Shown: positions 1-7,253 of the stretch, in pieces
Layout of the letters: every line of letters starts with the position of its first letter
How positions within the stretch are numbered: the first letter of the stretch is position 1
Notes under the pieces: model-generated
Told to the model about the DNA's origin: nothing
Databases searched by the model: none
The model's input: only the letters and a program-made list of their open reading frames with translations
Translations under genes and position numbers: made by a program
NCBI GenBank assembly: GCA_045546255.1
Contig: JAZQCK010000046.1
Location: 1 to 32,403 of the forward strand
Source: RGIG5612 sp045546255
GTDB taxonomy: Bacteria > Bacillota > Clostridia > Lachnospirales > Lachnospiraceae
Reading direction: 5' to 3'
Length of the DNA: 32,403 bases

Positions 1-1
1 G

Positions 2-142
2 GAAATCAAAGAAAAGTTCGGCTTCAAGGAAATGAAGTACACCTACATCGGACCGACGATTGGTGCGAACTGCGGACCGGGACTCATGGCTGTTTTCTTC
101 TGGGGCAAGAAGAGAACGATGGACGGTTATAAAGGAAATTAG
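2..142 (+). CDS. DegV family protein, C-terminal fragment
   Basis: The window opens inside this gene; only the last 46 codons and the TAG are present. The visible tail reads GPTIGANCGPGLMAVFFWGK, which matches the conserved C-terminal motif of DegV proteins (GPviGthxGPGalgvff). DegV proteins bind a fatty acid in the cleft between two domains, and some supply fatty acids to FakA-type kinases. The N-terminal lipid-binding domain lies outside the window, so start, length and any fused domain are unknown. A rho-independent terminator follows at 218-253, so this gene ends its transcription unit and is not in the operon of the importer downstream. Confidence 0.8.
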   Translation, partial: EIKEKFGFKEMKYTYIGPTIGANCGPGLMAVFFWGKKRTMDGYKGN

Positions 143-217
143 CTGAATCATAAAACCCGAAAAAAAGCAATCATCAAATCTAATATAAAAAAGAAAATGC
201 TCTTGTAAAAAGTGCAC

Positions 218-253
218 AAAAAGTTCCGAGTTCTTTCGGAACTTTTTGTTTTG
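218..253 (+). terminator. Rho-independent terminator after the degV-like gene
   Basis: A 12-bp perfect stem (218-229 with 236-247) has a 6-nt loop (GTTCTT). The core is TTCCGA/TCGGAA and the outer part is A-rich/T-rich. The 3' arm runs into a T-rich tract (TTTTTGTTTTG). It ends the upstream unit and separates it from the ABC importer. Confidence 0.85.
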
Positions 254-268
254 TTCTCTCAAAAAATA

Positions 269-297
269 TTGATAGGACAAGGAAAAAGGAGTAAAAT
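269..297 (+). promoter_or_regulatory. Sigma-A-like promoter of the ABC importer operon
   Basis: TTGATA (269-274), a 17-nt spacer, then TAAAAT (292-297). Transcription would begin near 304, giving a leader of about 58 nt before the ATG at 362. The leader contains a small hairpin (307-313 with 318-324, GGG/CCC core). No recognised riboswitch or operator was seen. Confidence 0.6.
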
Positions 298-361
298 GTC
301 ATCATACTTTGGGGACCCCCAAGGCATTAGATTTCATCATAGCTATGAAAGGAGAGAAAAG

Positions 362-1705
362 ATGAAAAAAAGAGGCATTTTGGCTTTAGCATTGGCACTT
401 CTTCTTGCAGTATCAATGCTGGCAGCTTGCGGCGGCAGCTCAGGTGGCGGATCAACCCCGGCTGGTAGTGGTGCAGCAAGCGGCGGCGACCTTGCCGGAA
501 CAATCAAGATCGGGTATGTAAACCCGACAACCGGTGCTCTTGCTGGTAATGGTGAGGGCTGTGACTGGGTAGTAAAACAGATGACCCAGTGGGTAGCTGA
601 TAACGGCGGAATCACGATCGACGGAAAACAGTATGGCATCAACGTAGTTGTATACGATTCCGAGTCCGATTCTTCCAAGTGCTCTGAGATGGCTCAGAAG
701 CTGATCGAGGAAGATAACGTTGACATGATGATCGCAATCCAGACTCCGGAGACAGTTATCCCGGTAGCAGCTACAGCTGAGCGCTATGGCGTTCCTTGCG
801 TTGCTATTCAGGCTCCGGTTAACCCGGTTGCTGCTAACGTAGCAGGCGGCGAGAAAACTGAGTGGGTATTCGAAGCATTCTGGACAATCGAGAAAGTTTA
901 TGAGTGCCACAAAGCTCTTTGGACAGCAGCAGGATATGGCCCTGGAACAGGCGCTAAAGTTGGTCTCGCATTCGCAAACGATGCTGATGGATCTGCTTGG
1001 CATGATATCTTCTGCGAGCTGCTTCCGAAAGATGGTTATGAGGTAGTTGATCCTGGTATGTACCCATCAGGATCTGATGACTTCACATCTATCGCAAACA
1101 CCTATAAGAGCAAAGGAATCGACGTTCTTGCTGGAACAAACATTCCTCCGGATTTCCTGAAACTGTACAAAGCTTGCATCAGCGCAGGCGTTACAGCAGG
1201 ATGCGTAACAATGGGTAAATGCTGCTTGCTGACAGGTGACGTTGCCGTTCTTGAAAACGACACAGCTGGTCTTGCAAACGGTATCATGACTGAGGTTTGG
1301 TGGACACCGGATTATCCGTTCACATCTGGAATCACTGGCATCTCTGCAGCTGAACTTGGTGCAGCTTATCAGGCAGACAATGGCCGTGATATGCCTCAGC
1401 CGGCTGGATATGCATATGCAGCTCTTGAGCTTGCAGTTAATGCACTCCAGAAAGCTGGAACATTAGATAAAGAAGCTATCCGCGATGCTCTTGCAGCAAC
1501 GGATCTTGATACTATCGTTGGACCGATCAAATATGATCAGGAAATGATGGGTCTTACCTATGGCGACACTGTTATCGCAGGTGGCCAGTGGCAGCTTCAG
1601 GATGACGGAACAGAGAAACTGTTCGTTATCGACAACACTGTATACTCCAACATCGATATCCCGATCACTGGAGAATACAAAGCTGGTACAGCTTTAACAA
1701 AATAA
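362..1705 (+). CDS. HAAT-family ABC transporter substrate-binding lipoprotein
   Basis: This is a 447-residue extracytoplasmic binding protein of the branched-chain amino acid/amide type (Peripla_BP_6, LivJ/LivK-like). The N-terminus has a KKR charge cluster, a hydrophobic stretch (about residues 6-20) and a lipobox LAAC with the lipidated Cys at residue 23, followed by a flexible G/S-rich linker to about residue 45. The fold begins at IKIGYVNPTTGALAGNG, typical of the family. The frame is open upstream to a GTG at 212, but the ATG at 362 follows AAAGGAGAG and starts a proper signal peptide, so it was chosen. The gene heads the importer operon and is followed by an intercistronic hairpin. The ligand cannot be read from sequence; the family covers amino acids, amides, urea and aromatic or other carboxylic acids. 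Confidence 0.92.
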   Translation: MKKRGILALALALLLAVSMLAACGGSSGGGSTPAGSGAASGGDLAGTIKIGYVNPTTGALAGNGEGCDWVVKQMTQWVADNGGITIDGKQYGINVVVYDSESDSSKCSEMAQKLIEEDNVDMMIAIQTPETVIPVAATAERYGVPCVAIQAPVNPVAANVAGGEKTEWVFEAFWTIEKVYECHKALWTAAGYGPGTGAKVGLAFANDADGSAWHDIFCELLPKDGYEVVDPGMYPSGSDDFTSIANTYKSKGIDVLAGTNIPPDFLKLYKACISAGVTAGCVTMGKCCLLTGDVAVLENDTAGLANGIMTEVWWTPDYPFTSGITGISAAELGAAYQADNGRDMPQPAGYAYAALELAVNALQKAGTLDKEAIRDALAATDLDTIVGPIKYDQEMMGLTYGDTVIAGGQWQLQDDGTEKLFVIDNTVYSNIDIPITGEYKAGTALTK

Positions 1706-1742
1706 TCTAATTCAATACTTTTATTAAGACTGAATATTCGGG

Positions 1743-1767
1743 GCGGAGAGCAACATCTGCTCTCCGC
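1743..1767 (+). promoter_or_regulatory. Intercistronic hairpin between binding protein and transporter genes
   Basis: A 10-bp perfect stem (1743-1752 with 1758-1767, arms GCGGAGAGCA and TGCTCTCCGC) has a 5-nt loop. No run of T follows, so it is not a full terminator. In this position it could protect the 3' end of the binding-protein message or partly attenuate transcription, giving more binding protein than ATPase and permease. That role is inferred from position. Confidence 0.6.
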
Positions 1768-1801
1768 TTCTGGATAAAAGGACCTCAAAAAAGGAGGGCT
1801 T

Positions 1802-2533
1802 ATGGGGAACATTTTAACATTTGAGCATGTGGATGCAGGATATGGACGTGTCCAGATTCTACATGATTTATCATTCTCAGTTGAGGAAGGTGAAGTCTAC
1901 GGCGTCATCGGCCCGAACGGCTGTGGTAAATCAACCATGTTTAACGCTCTGATTGGCTTGATCATTCCTACAAAAGGAAAAATCACTTTTGACGGACATG
2001 ATGTCACGAAGGTCAAATCGGCTACCAGATGCCATATGGGTATCGGCCGTACCTTCCAGGTGCCGCGTCCGTTCGAGGGAATGAGTGTATTTGAGAACGT
2101 TCTGGTTGCAGCTGTTCATGGTGCCGGAAAGTCTGAAAAAGAGGGCCGTGAGTGGGCTCTTGAAGCACTGAAACTGACAGAACTTTATGACAAAAGAGAA
2201 ATCCTTGCGGGAGAGCTGACACTGCTCGATCGTAAGCGTATGGAGATTGCACGTGCACTCGGAACCCAGCCGAAGCTTCTTCTCTTAGACGAAGTTGCAG
2301 CTGGTCTGACCGAGGCAGAGGTTCAGGATGTTATGAAGATGGTTGCTGACCTTAAGGCAGCAAAATATTCCATCATCTGGATCGAGCACGTTATCCAGAC
2401 CATGGTACAGTCTACAGATCATCTGATGTGTATGACAGAAGGTCACGAGCTCTTGATCGGTGACCCGGTACCGGTTATGAATTCAAAAGAAGTTGAAGAA
2501 GTATACTTAGGAGTGGAGGACGAAGATGAGTGA
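1802..2533 (+). CDS. livG: HAAT ABC transporter ATP-binding protein (LivG-like)
   Basis: A 243-residue cytoplasmic ATPase that powers import with its partner at 2526. Walker A is GPNGCGKST (residues 37-45) and Walker B is LLLLDE (159-164). LivG family features include RTFQ (83-86) and EIARAL before Walker B. The ABC signature is unusual: where LSGGQ or LSYGQ is expected the protein has LTLLD (139-143), then RKRMEIARAL. From memory, other HAAT ATPases of this subtype share the LDR-type signature, so it may be a subfamily trait rather than decay. AAGGAGGGCTT precedes the ATG. The gene overlaps the next ATPase by 8 nt, which indicates coupled translation. Confidence 0.9.
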   Translation: MGNILTFEHVDAGYGRVQILHDLSFSVEEGEVYGVIGPNGCGKSTMFNALIGLIIPTKGKITFDGHDVTKVKSATRCHMGIGRTFQVPRPFEGMSVFENVLVAAVHGAGKSEKEGREWALEALKLTELYDKREILAGELTLLDRKRMEIARALGTQPKLLLLDEVAAGLTEAEVQDVMKMVADLKAAKYSIIWIEHVIQTMVQSTDHLMCMTEGHELLIGDPVPVMNSKEVEEVYLGVEDEDE

Positions 2534-3239
2534 GCCTATCTTAAAAGTTGAAGGTGTTCAGGCGAAATATGGCGATTTCATCGCTGTAGAATCCGCAACA
2601 CTGGACGTACCGGAAGGGCAGATCGTTTCCCTGATCGGATCCAACGGAGCCGGAAAATCCACTCTTATGGATACGATTGCAGGACTGCATAAACCTTCCG
2701 CAGGAAAAATCTATTACAAAGGTGAAGATATCACCGGATTACCTGCAGAAAAAATCGTGCTGAAGGGACTCAGCCTTGTACCGCAGGGTTCCCGCTGCTT
2801 CATCAGAATGAGCGTGGAAGATAACCTGATCATGGGAAGCTATCCGAAGACAGCACGTAAACTTGCAAAAGATACTCTGGAAAAAGTTTATGACCTTTTC
2901 CCGGTATTAAAACAGAAAAGAAATGATCCGTCCGGAAGTCTTTCCGGCGGACAGAGACAGATGGTTGCTGTCGGCAGAGCATTGATGACAAACCCGGACC
3001 TGATCCTGTTTGATGAGATCTCCTTAGGTCTTGCACCTACGACGATCAAAGACATCTATGCCCGTATCAAAGACATTGCAGCCAGTGGAACAACGGTCGT
3101 TCTGGTTGAGCAGGATACGCATCGTGCGATCAAGACTGCACAGCTGGTACACGTTATGCTGAAAGGAAATGTTGTTTTATCAGGTTCACCGAAGGAACTG
3201 AGTGAAGACGATATCAAGAAAGCATACTTTGGAATCTAA
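2526..3239 (+). CDS. livF: HAAT ABC transporter ATP-binding protein (LivF-like)
   Basis: The second ATPase of the importer, 237 residues. Walker A is GSNGAGKST (38-46), the signature is a canonical LSGGQ (139-143), and Walker B with its continuation is LILFDEISLGLAP. VPQGSRCFIRMSVEDNL matches the LivF region (VPEGRxxFxxLTVxENL). With a canonical signature here and a divergent one in its partner, the two ATP sites may be unequal; this is inference. The ATG lies inside the end of the upstream ATPase gene (8-nt overlap) behind a GGAGGACGAAG ribosome site. Confidence 0.92.
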   Translation: MSEPILKVEGVQAKYGDFIAVESATLDVPEGQIVSLIGSNGAGKSTLMDTIAGLHKPSAGKIYYKGEDITGLPAEKIVLKGLSLVPQGSRCFIRMSVEDNLIMGSYPKTARKLAKDTLEKVYDLFPVLKQKRNDPSGSLSGGQRQMVAVGRALMTNPDLILFDEISLGLAPTTIKDIYARIKDIAASGTTVVLVEQDTHRAIKTAQLVHVMLKGNVVLSGSPKELSEDDIKKAYFGI

Positions 3240-3251
3240 GGGAGGAAGACT

Positions 3252-4094
3252 ATGATAGTATTACAGTATATCATTAACGGCATTTTGCTGGGTGGTATCT
3301 ATGCTGTCTTAGGCGTAGGTATGACAATGATCTTCGGTATCGTTAAGCTCACCAACCTGGCACATGGCGAATTTGTTATTATCGGTGCTTATGCATCAAC
3401 ATTAATTGCCGGCGCCCTGGGCGTAGACCCGATCCTGACTTTGATCGTTACGATCCCGTTCATGTTTATCATCGGCTGGATCTTACAGAGCGGTCTGATC
3501 AACAGGGTTATGCTCAAAGGCTCTGAACCGGCACTTCTGGTTACATTCGGTTTATCCATCATCCTGCAGGATGCAATGCTTCTGCTCTTCACAGCAGACG
3601 CTCGTCACGCAGGCGGTGCTTACAGCTCAATCGTATTCCATATCGGAAGTATCAGTATCGCACTTCTGGATATCATCCTTCTTGTAATCAGCTTGCTGTC
3701 CATCGCAATTCTGACATGGTTCCTGAACAAGACCTACATGGGACGCTCCATCAGAGCTACATCTGATGATACACAGGCAGCTTCCCTGATGGGTGTTTCT
3801 GTTAAGAGAACCTACGGTATCGCAATGGGTATTGCAATGGCAACTGCAGCAGTTGCAGGTCTTTGCATCGCCCTCAAATGGACCTATTATCCGAGTTCCG
3901 GTGGCGGCTATCTGCTGACGGCGTTTGGTGTCGTTGTTATTGGTGGTATGGGATCAATTCCTGGAACTCTGGTTGCAGGTCTGATCTTTGGTTTGGCACA
4001 GGTTATCGGCGGTGCTAACTACGGTTTGTTGGTCGGATATATCCTTCTGATCATCATGCTTGCAGTTCGTCCGCAGGGTCTGTTCAGTAAGTAG
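3252..4094 (+). CDS. livH: HAAT ABC transporter permease (LivH-like)
   Basis: A 280-residue integral membrane permease with about eight hydrophobic segments. The N-terminal block GILLGGIYAVLGVGMTMIFG followed by KLTNLAHGEF is diagnostic of LivH (family consensus GxxxGxxYALxAlGltLiyG...NfAHGex). The cytoplasmic loop around RATSDDTQAASLMGV corresponds to the EAA-like coupling region (RAxxxdxxaAxlmGi). GGAGGAAGACT precedes the ATG, 12 nt after the livF-like stop. It pairs with the permease at 4111 to form the transmembrane path. Confidence 0.92.
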   Translation: MIVLQYIINGILLGGIYAVLGVGMTMIFGIVKLTNLAHGEFVIIGAYASTLIAGALGVDPILTLIVTIPFMFIIGWILQSGLINRVMLKGSEPALLVTFGLSIILQDAMLLLFTADARHAGGAYSSIVFHIGSISIALLDIILLVISLLSIAILTWFLNKTYMGRSIRATSDDTQAASLMGVSVKRTYGIAMGIAMATAAVAGLCIALKWTYYPSSGGGYLLTAFGVVVIGGMGSIPGTLVAGLIFGLAQVIGGANYGLLVGYILLIIMLAVRPQGLFSK

Positions 4095-4110
4095 GAAAGG
4101 AGGAAATAAC

Positions 4111-5145
4111 ATGGAAGATAACAAAAGCTTAGCCTCCGCACATAAGCCGATCAAAGTGCTTGATGGTGTTCCGATGCTGATCATCTGTGCAGTTATCGTA
4201 GTTGCACTGTATGTTTTAGGTATCACCGGTATTTTCTCAAGTAACGTGATGAGATATCTCCTGAAGATGTTCCTTTACATTACGTTAGGTGAGATGTGGA
4301 ACTTACTGAGTGGATTCACAGGTATGACAAGCCTTGGCCAGCAGACCTTCATCGGTCTGGCGGGCTACACGGTTGCAGTCTTCACCTCAACCTTAAAGAT
4401 GTCCTTCTGGATGGGCATTCTGGTTGGAGCAGTGATCGCAATCATTATGGCACTCATCCTGTCATTCATCCTGTTCCGTATGCGAGGTATGTACTTCGCA
4501 ATCGCAACCTGGGTTGTTGCAGAAGCTCTTTGCACATGGTTCAAGAGCTGGAAATTCGTTAACATGGGTGGTGGTATGTCCATCAGCGCAAAACCGTATC
4601 CGAGAACTCCGGAGATCTATCTGATGTCCTTAACTCTCTGCGTGATCGCTATGATCGTTGTTTATGTTCTTCTTAGAACAAAGACCGGTCTTGGACTGAC
4701 TGCCATGAGAGATGATGCTGATGCAGCAAGCGCAGTTGGTGTTAACATTTTCAAATCCAAACTGCTCGTTTATGTTATCGCAGCACTCTTTACGGCACTT
4801 GCAGGTGCGGTCTTCTTTATCAACAAAGGAACGATCTATCCTGACAGCGGATTTGATATCAGCTGGACCGTATCCATGGTATTCATCGTTATCTTAGGTG
4901 GTGTCGGCACTGTCTCCGGTCCGATCCTTGGAGCTATCATTTATGTATTCTTAAGTGAGTTCCTTGCGAAGTTCCCGGGCTGGTCCAACATCATCCTTGG
5001 TGCGATCGCTATTCTGGTCATCCTGTTCCTGCCTGACGGCATCATGGGAACACTGCAGAAGAAACTGCGCTTCGAGATCTTCTCACAGAAGAGATTCTCC
5101 GAGCACAAAAAAGGAAAGATCAAAGACGCAGCGAACGCAGCATAA
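4111..5145 (+). CDS. livM: HAAT ABC transporter permease (LivM-like)
   Basis: A 344-residue membrane permease, partner of the LivH-like protein. The block LLSGFTGMTSLGQQTFIGLA is the LivM hallmark (GxxGxxSLGqaaFxgiGAY). The coupling loop TAMRDDADAASAVGVN is conserved in the family. The start was placed at 4111 because AAAGGAGG sits 8 nt upstream; the open frame reaches further back but overlaps livH without a ribosome site. The C-terminus is a short basic tail. The gene is followed within about 25 nt by a strong terminator, so it closes the importer operon. Confidence 0.92.
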   Translation: MEDNKSLASAHKPIKVLDGVPMLIICAVIVVALYVLGITGIFSSNVMRYLLKMFLYITLGEMWNLLSGFTGMTSLGQQTFIGLAGYTVAVFTSTLKMSFWMGILVGAVIAIIMALILSFILFRMRGMYFAIATWVVAEALCTWFKSWKFVNMGGGMSISAKPYPRTPEIYLMSLTLCVIAMIVVYVLLRTKTGLGLTAMRDDADAASAVGVNIFKSKLLVYVIAALFTALAGAVFFINKGTIYPDSGFDISWTVSMVFIVILGGVGTVSGPILGAIIYVFLSEFLAKFPGWSNIILGAIAILVILFLPDGIMGTLQKKLRFEIFSQKRFSEHKKGKIKDAANAA

Positions 5146-5169
5146 TTGGAGAAAAAGGTATTTTCGAGA

Positions 5170-5197
5170 GGGAGCGGATTTATCCGCTCCCTTTTTT
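5170..5197 (+). terminator. Rho-independent terminator of the ABC importer operon
   Basis: A GC-rich stem GGGAGCGGA/TCCGCTCCC (5170-5178 with 5183-5191) with a 4-nt loop (TTTA) is followed at once by T6. It is a strong terminator and argues that the acyl-CoA ligase genes downstream are transcribed separately. Confidence 0.93.
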
Positions 5198-5240
5198 GAG
5201 ACAGGGGGGGGAGACAGGGGACTCCGAATCCTCTGTCTCC
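5198..5240. repeat. GGAGACAGG-type palindrome, REP-like
   Basis: Two direct copies of GAGACAGGGG (from 5198 and 5211) are followed by an inverted partner. The second copy forms a 12-bp stem with one G-T pair (5210-5221 with 5229-5240, outer arms GGAGACAG and CTGTCTCC) around a 7-nt loop, with a G8 run just before it. It lies directly after a complete terminator, so it is not needed for termination. The shape resembles REP palindromes spread by single-stranded-DNA transposases of the RAYT/IS200 type. Other genomic copies cannot be seen here. Confidence 0.5.
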
Positions 5241-5259
5241 AGATATATAGTAAATTAAG

Positions 5260-5288
5260 TTGCTAAAAGCCCTAACATAGAGTAAAAT
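5260..5288 (+). promoter_or_regulatory. Likely promoter of the acyl-transfer gene run
   Basis: TTGCTA (5260-5265), a 17-nt spacer, then TAAAAT (5283-5288). Transcription would start near 5295, about 78 nt before the first ligase. The -35 matches consensus at four of six positions. No other promoter of this quality was seen between here and 15084. Confidence 0.5.
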
Positions 5289-5372
5289 ACATGAGTTATG
5301 TATACACTTCTTTAAGTGACTATTAATAAGGTAAGAGTTTGGTATTTGGTATATTTTAGAAGAGGTATGATT

Positions 5373-7190
5373 ATGGAGACAATTACAGCTAAGACACCTT
5401 GGAAAGAGCATCTAGGAGAACTTCCTTTCCATCTGGATTATTTTGAAGGCACGCTTTATGAAGGCGTAAAAAAAGCAGCGGAAGCGTATCCGAATTATAT
5501 TGCATTTGACTTTATGGGTTCTTCGACGACCTACCGGAAAATGCTGCAGGAAATCCAGCGCTGCGCAAAATCTTTAAGAACACTCGGCGTGCGTGAAGGC
5601 GATCGCGTAACCATCGCCCTTCCGAACTGCCCACAGGCAATCTATGCATTTTATGCATTAAACTGCATCGGCGCGATCGGCAACATGGTCCATCCGCTTT
5701 CCGCAGAAAAAGAATTAGAGTTTTACATTAACGAATCCAAGAGTATCACGGTGATCACACTGGATCAGTTCTATGGAAAATTTGAGGCGATCCGCCAGAA
5801 CACGAAGCTGGTCAACGTCGTTCTCGCAAGCATCAAGGACGAACTTTCCAAACCGCTCAAAGCCGGCTATATGCTGACAGAAGGCAGAAAGATCGCAAAG
5901 ATCCCGAAGGACGCACCGGTCATCCGTTGGCGTGAATTCATGAACATTGGAAAGGCTTGCTTCTGGAACTATGAAGTGCATAAAGATGCAGATGAGACAG
6001 CAGCGATCCTTTACTCCGGCGGTACGACAGGAACCACAAAGGGTATCGAGCTGACCAATAAAAACTTCAACGCCCTTGCAGCACAGATCGTTGGCGTGAA
6101 CCAGATGTTCCGTCCGGGCGATAAGATGCTTGCAGCAATGCCGGTCTTCCACGGATTCGGACTGGGTGTCTGCATCCACTCCATGCTGTTTAATGGCGGA
6201 CGCTGTATCTTAGTTCCGCGTTTCACGGCGGAGAGCTATGCAAAGCTGATCACAAAATACCGCTGCAACTTTATCGCAGGTGTTCCGACGCTTTATGAAG
6301 CACTCCTTCGTCTTTCCACAATGGAAAAGGCAGATCTTTCCTGCCTTAAGGGCGTATTCTCCGGCGGTGACTCCTTAAGTGTTGAGCTCAAAAAGAAATT
6401 TGATAAATTCCTTTATGACCACAAGGCAACGATCCAGGTCCGTGAAGGATATGGAACCACAGAGACGGTTACGGCATGCTGCCTGACACCTCCGACAAGA
6501 GCAAAAGAAGGAAGCATCGGTGTTCCGTTCCCGGATACCTATATCAAGATCGTAAAACCGGATACCGACGAGGAACTTCCATACGGCGAAGAAGGCGAGA
6601 TCCTGCTTGCCGGCCCGACCGCGATGAAGTGTTATATGGATAAACCGGAAGAGACTGCAAAGACACTGCGTCATCACAGCGATGGCCTGACCTGGGTCTA
6701 CACCGGCGACCTTGGTATCATGGACGAGGAAGGATATGTCTACTTCCGCGGACGTTCTAAGAGAATGATCGTAAGCTCCGGCTATAACATTTATCCGGCT
6801 CAGATGGAGAACATCTTAGATGCAAACAAGATGGTTCATATGAGCTGCGTCATCGGTGTGCCGGATGATTATAAGATGCAGAAAGTCAAAGCCTTCGTCG
6901 TTTTGAAACCGGAGTATCCGGCAAACGAAGATACTTGGCTGAAGCTGATGGCATACTGCAAGAAGCATGTTGCAAAATATGCAATGCCGTATGATATCGA
7001 ATTCCGCGATGACCTTCCGAAGACTCTGGTAGGTAAGGTTGCTTACCGTATGCTGGAAGAGGAAGAGCTGGCTAAGATCGCAGCGCAGACGGAAGAAGAA
7101 AAGAATGCGCCGGATCAGGTCGTTGAAAAGAAAGAAAAAATTGAAGCAGCAGTTCGTGCTTTGGAAGAGGAAGAAGCAAGAGAGAACTAA
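5373..7190 (+). CDS. AMP-dependent acyl-CoA ligase, copy 1
   Basis: A class I adenylate-forming enzyme of 605 residues. It would activate a carboxylic acid with ATP to an acyl-AMP and then transfer it to CoA. Visible motifs are the phosphate-binding loop YSGGTTGTTKG (214-224), GYGTTE (359-364), YTGD (443-446), RSKRMIVSSGYN (about 459-470) and a catalytic Lys (K555) in TLVGKVAYR. The C-terminus adds a Glu/Lys-rich tail of about 40 residues; it shows no carrier-protein DSL motif. The start was chosen at 5373 because AGAAGAGG lies 7 nt upstream and the N-terminus then aligns with copy 2 (METITAKTPWKEH versus MENTKVKAPWREH). The acyl substrate cannot be deduced. It is likely first in the acyl-transfer run. 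Confidence 0.9.
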   Translation: METITAKTPWKEHLGELPFHLDYFEGTLYEGVKKAAEAYPNYIAFDFMGSSTTYRKMLQEIQRCAKSLRTLGVREGDRVTIALPNCPQAIYAFYALNCIGAIGNMVHPLSAEKELEFYINESKSITVITLDQFYGKFEAIRQNTKLVNVVLASIKDELSKPLKAGYMLTEGRKIAKIPKDAPVIRWREFMNIGKACFWNYEVHKDADETAAILYSGGTTGTTKGIELTNKNFNALAAQIVGVNQMFRPGDKMLAAMPVFHGFGLGVCIHSMLFNGGRCILVPRFTAESYAKLITKYRCNFIAGVPTLYEALLRLSTMEKADLSCLKGVFSGGDSLSVELKKKFDKFLYDHKATIQVREGYGTTETVTACCLTPPTRAKEGSIGVPFPDTYIKIVKPDTDEELPYGEEGEILLAGPTAMKCYMDKPEETAKTLRHHSDGLTWVYTGDLGIMDEEGYVYFRGRSKRMIVSSGYNIYPAQMENILDANKMVHMSCVIGVPDDYKMQKVKAFVVLKPEYPANEDTWLKLMAYCKKHVAKYAMPYDIEFRDDLPKTLVGKVAYRMLEEEELAKIAAQTEEEKNAPDQVVEKKEKIEAAVRALEEEEAREN

Positions 7191-7211
7191 GCTGATAAAA
7201 ACAAAGAAAGG

Positions 7212-7244
7212 CAGACCGGGCTTCCTAAGGGAAGTTCCGGTCTG
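7212..7244 (+). promoter_or_regulatory. Hairpin between the two ligase genes
   Basis: The outer stem CAGACCGG/CCGGTCTG (7212-7219 with 7237-7244) continues through an inner stem CTTCC/GGAAG with one bulged T and a TAAG loop. No T-tract follows. It ends 9 nt before the ATG of the second ligase, and no clear ribosome site lies between, so it could control translation or mark an RNA processing point. Its role is inferred. Confidence 0.6.
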
Positions 7245-7253
7245 AAATGAAGT

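Noticed and set aside
212..361. In-frame GTG extension of the substrate-binding lipoprotein
   Set aside because: It would bury the signal peptide and lipobox 50 residues inside, and crosses the terminator and the promoter at 269-297. The ATG at 362 has a good ribosome site.
5316..5372. GTG start 19 codons upstream for ligase copy 1
   Set aside because: The added residues do not align with copy 2, and AGAAGAGG is placed for the ATG at 5373.
7039..7245. Small Lys/Arg-rich open frame overlapping the 3' end of ligase copy 1
   Set aside because: It is a frame shadow of the Glu/Lys codons in the ligase tail. Its start lies deep in the gene without a ribosome site.
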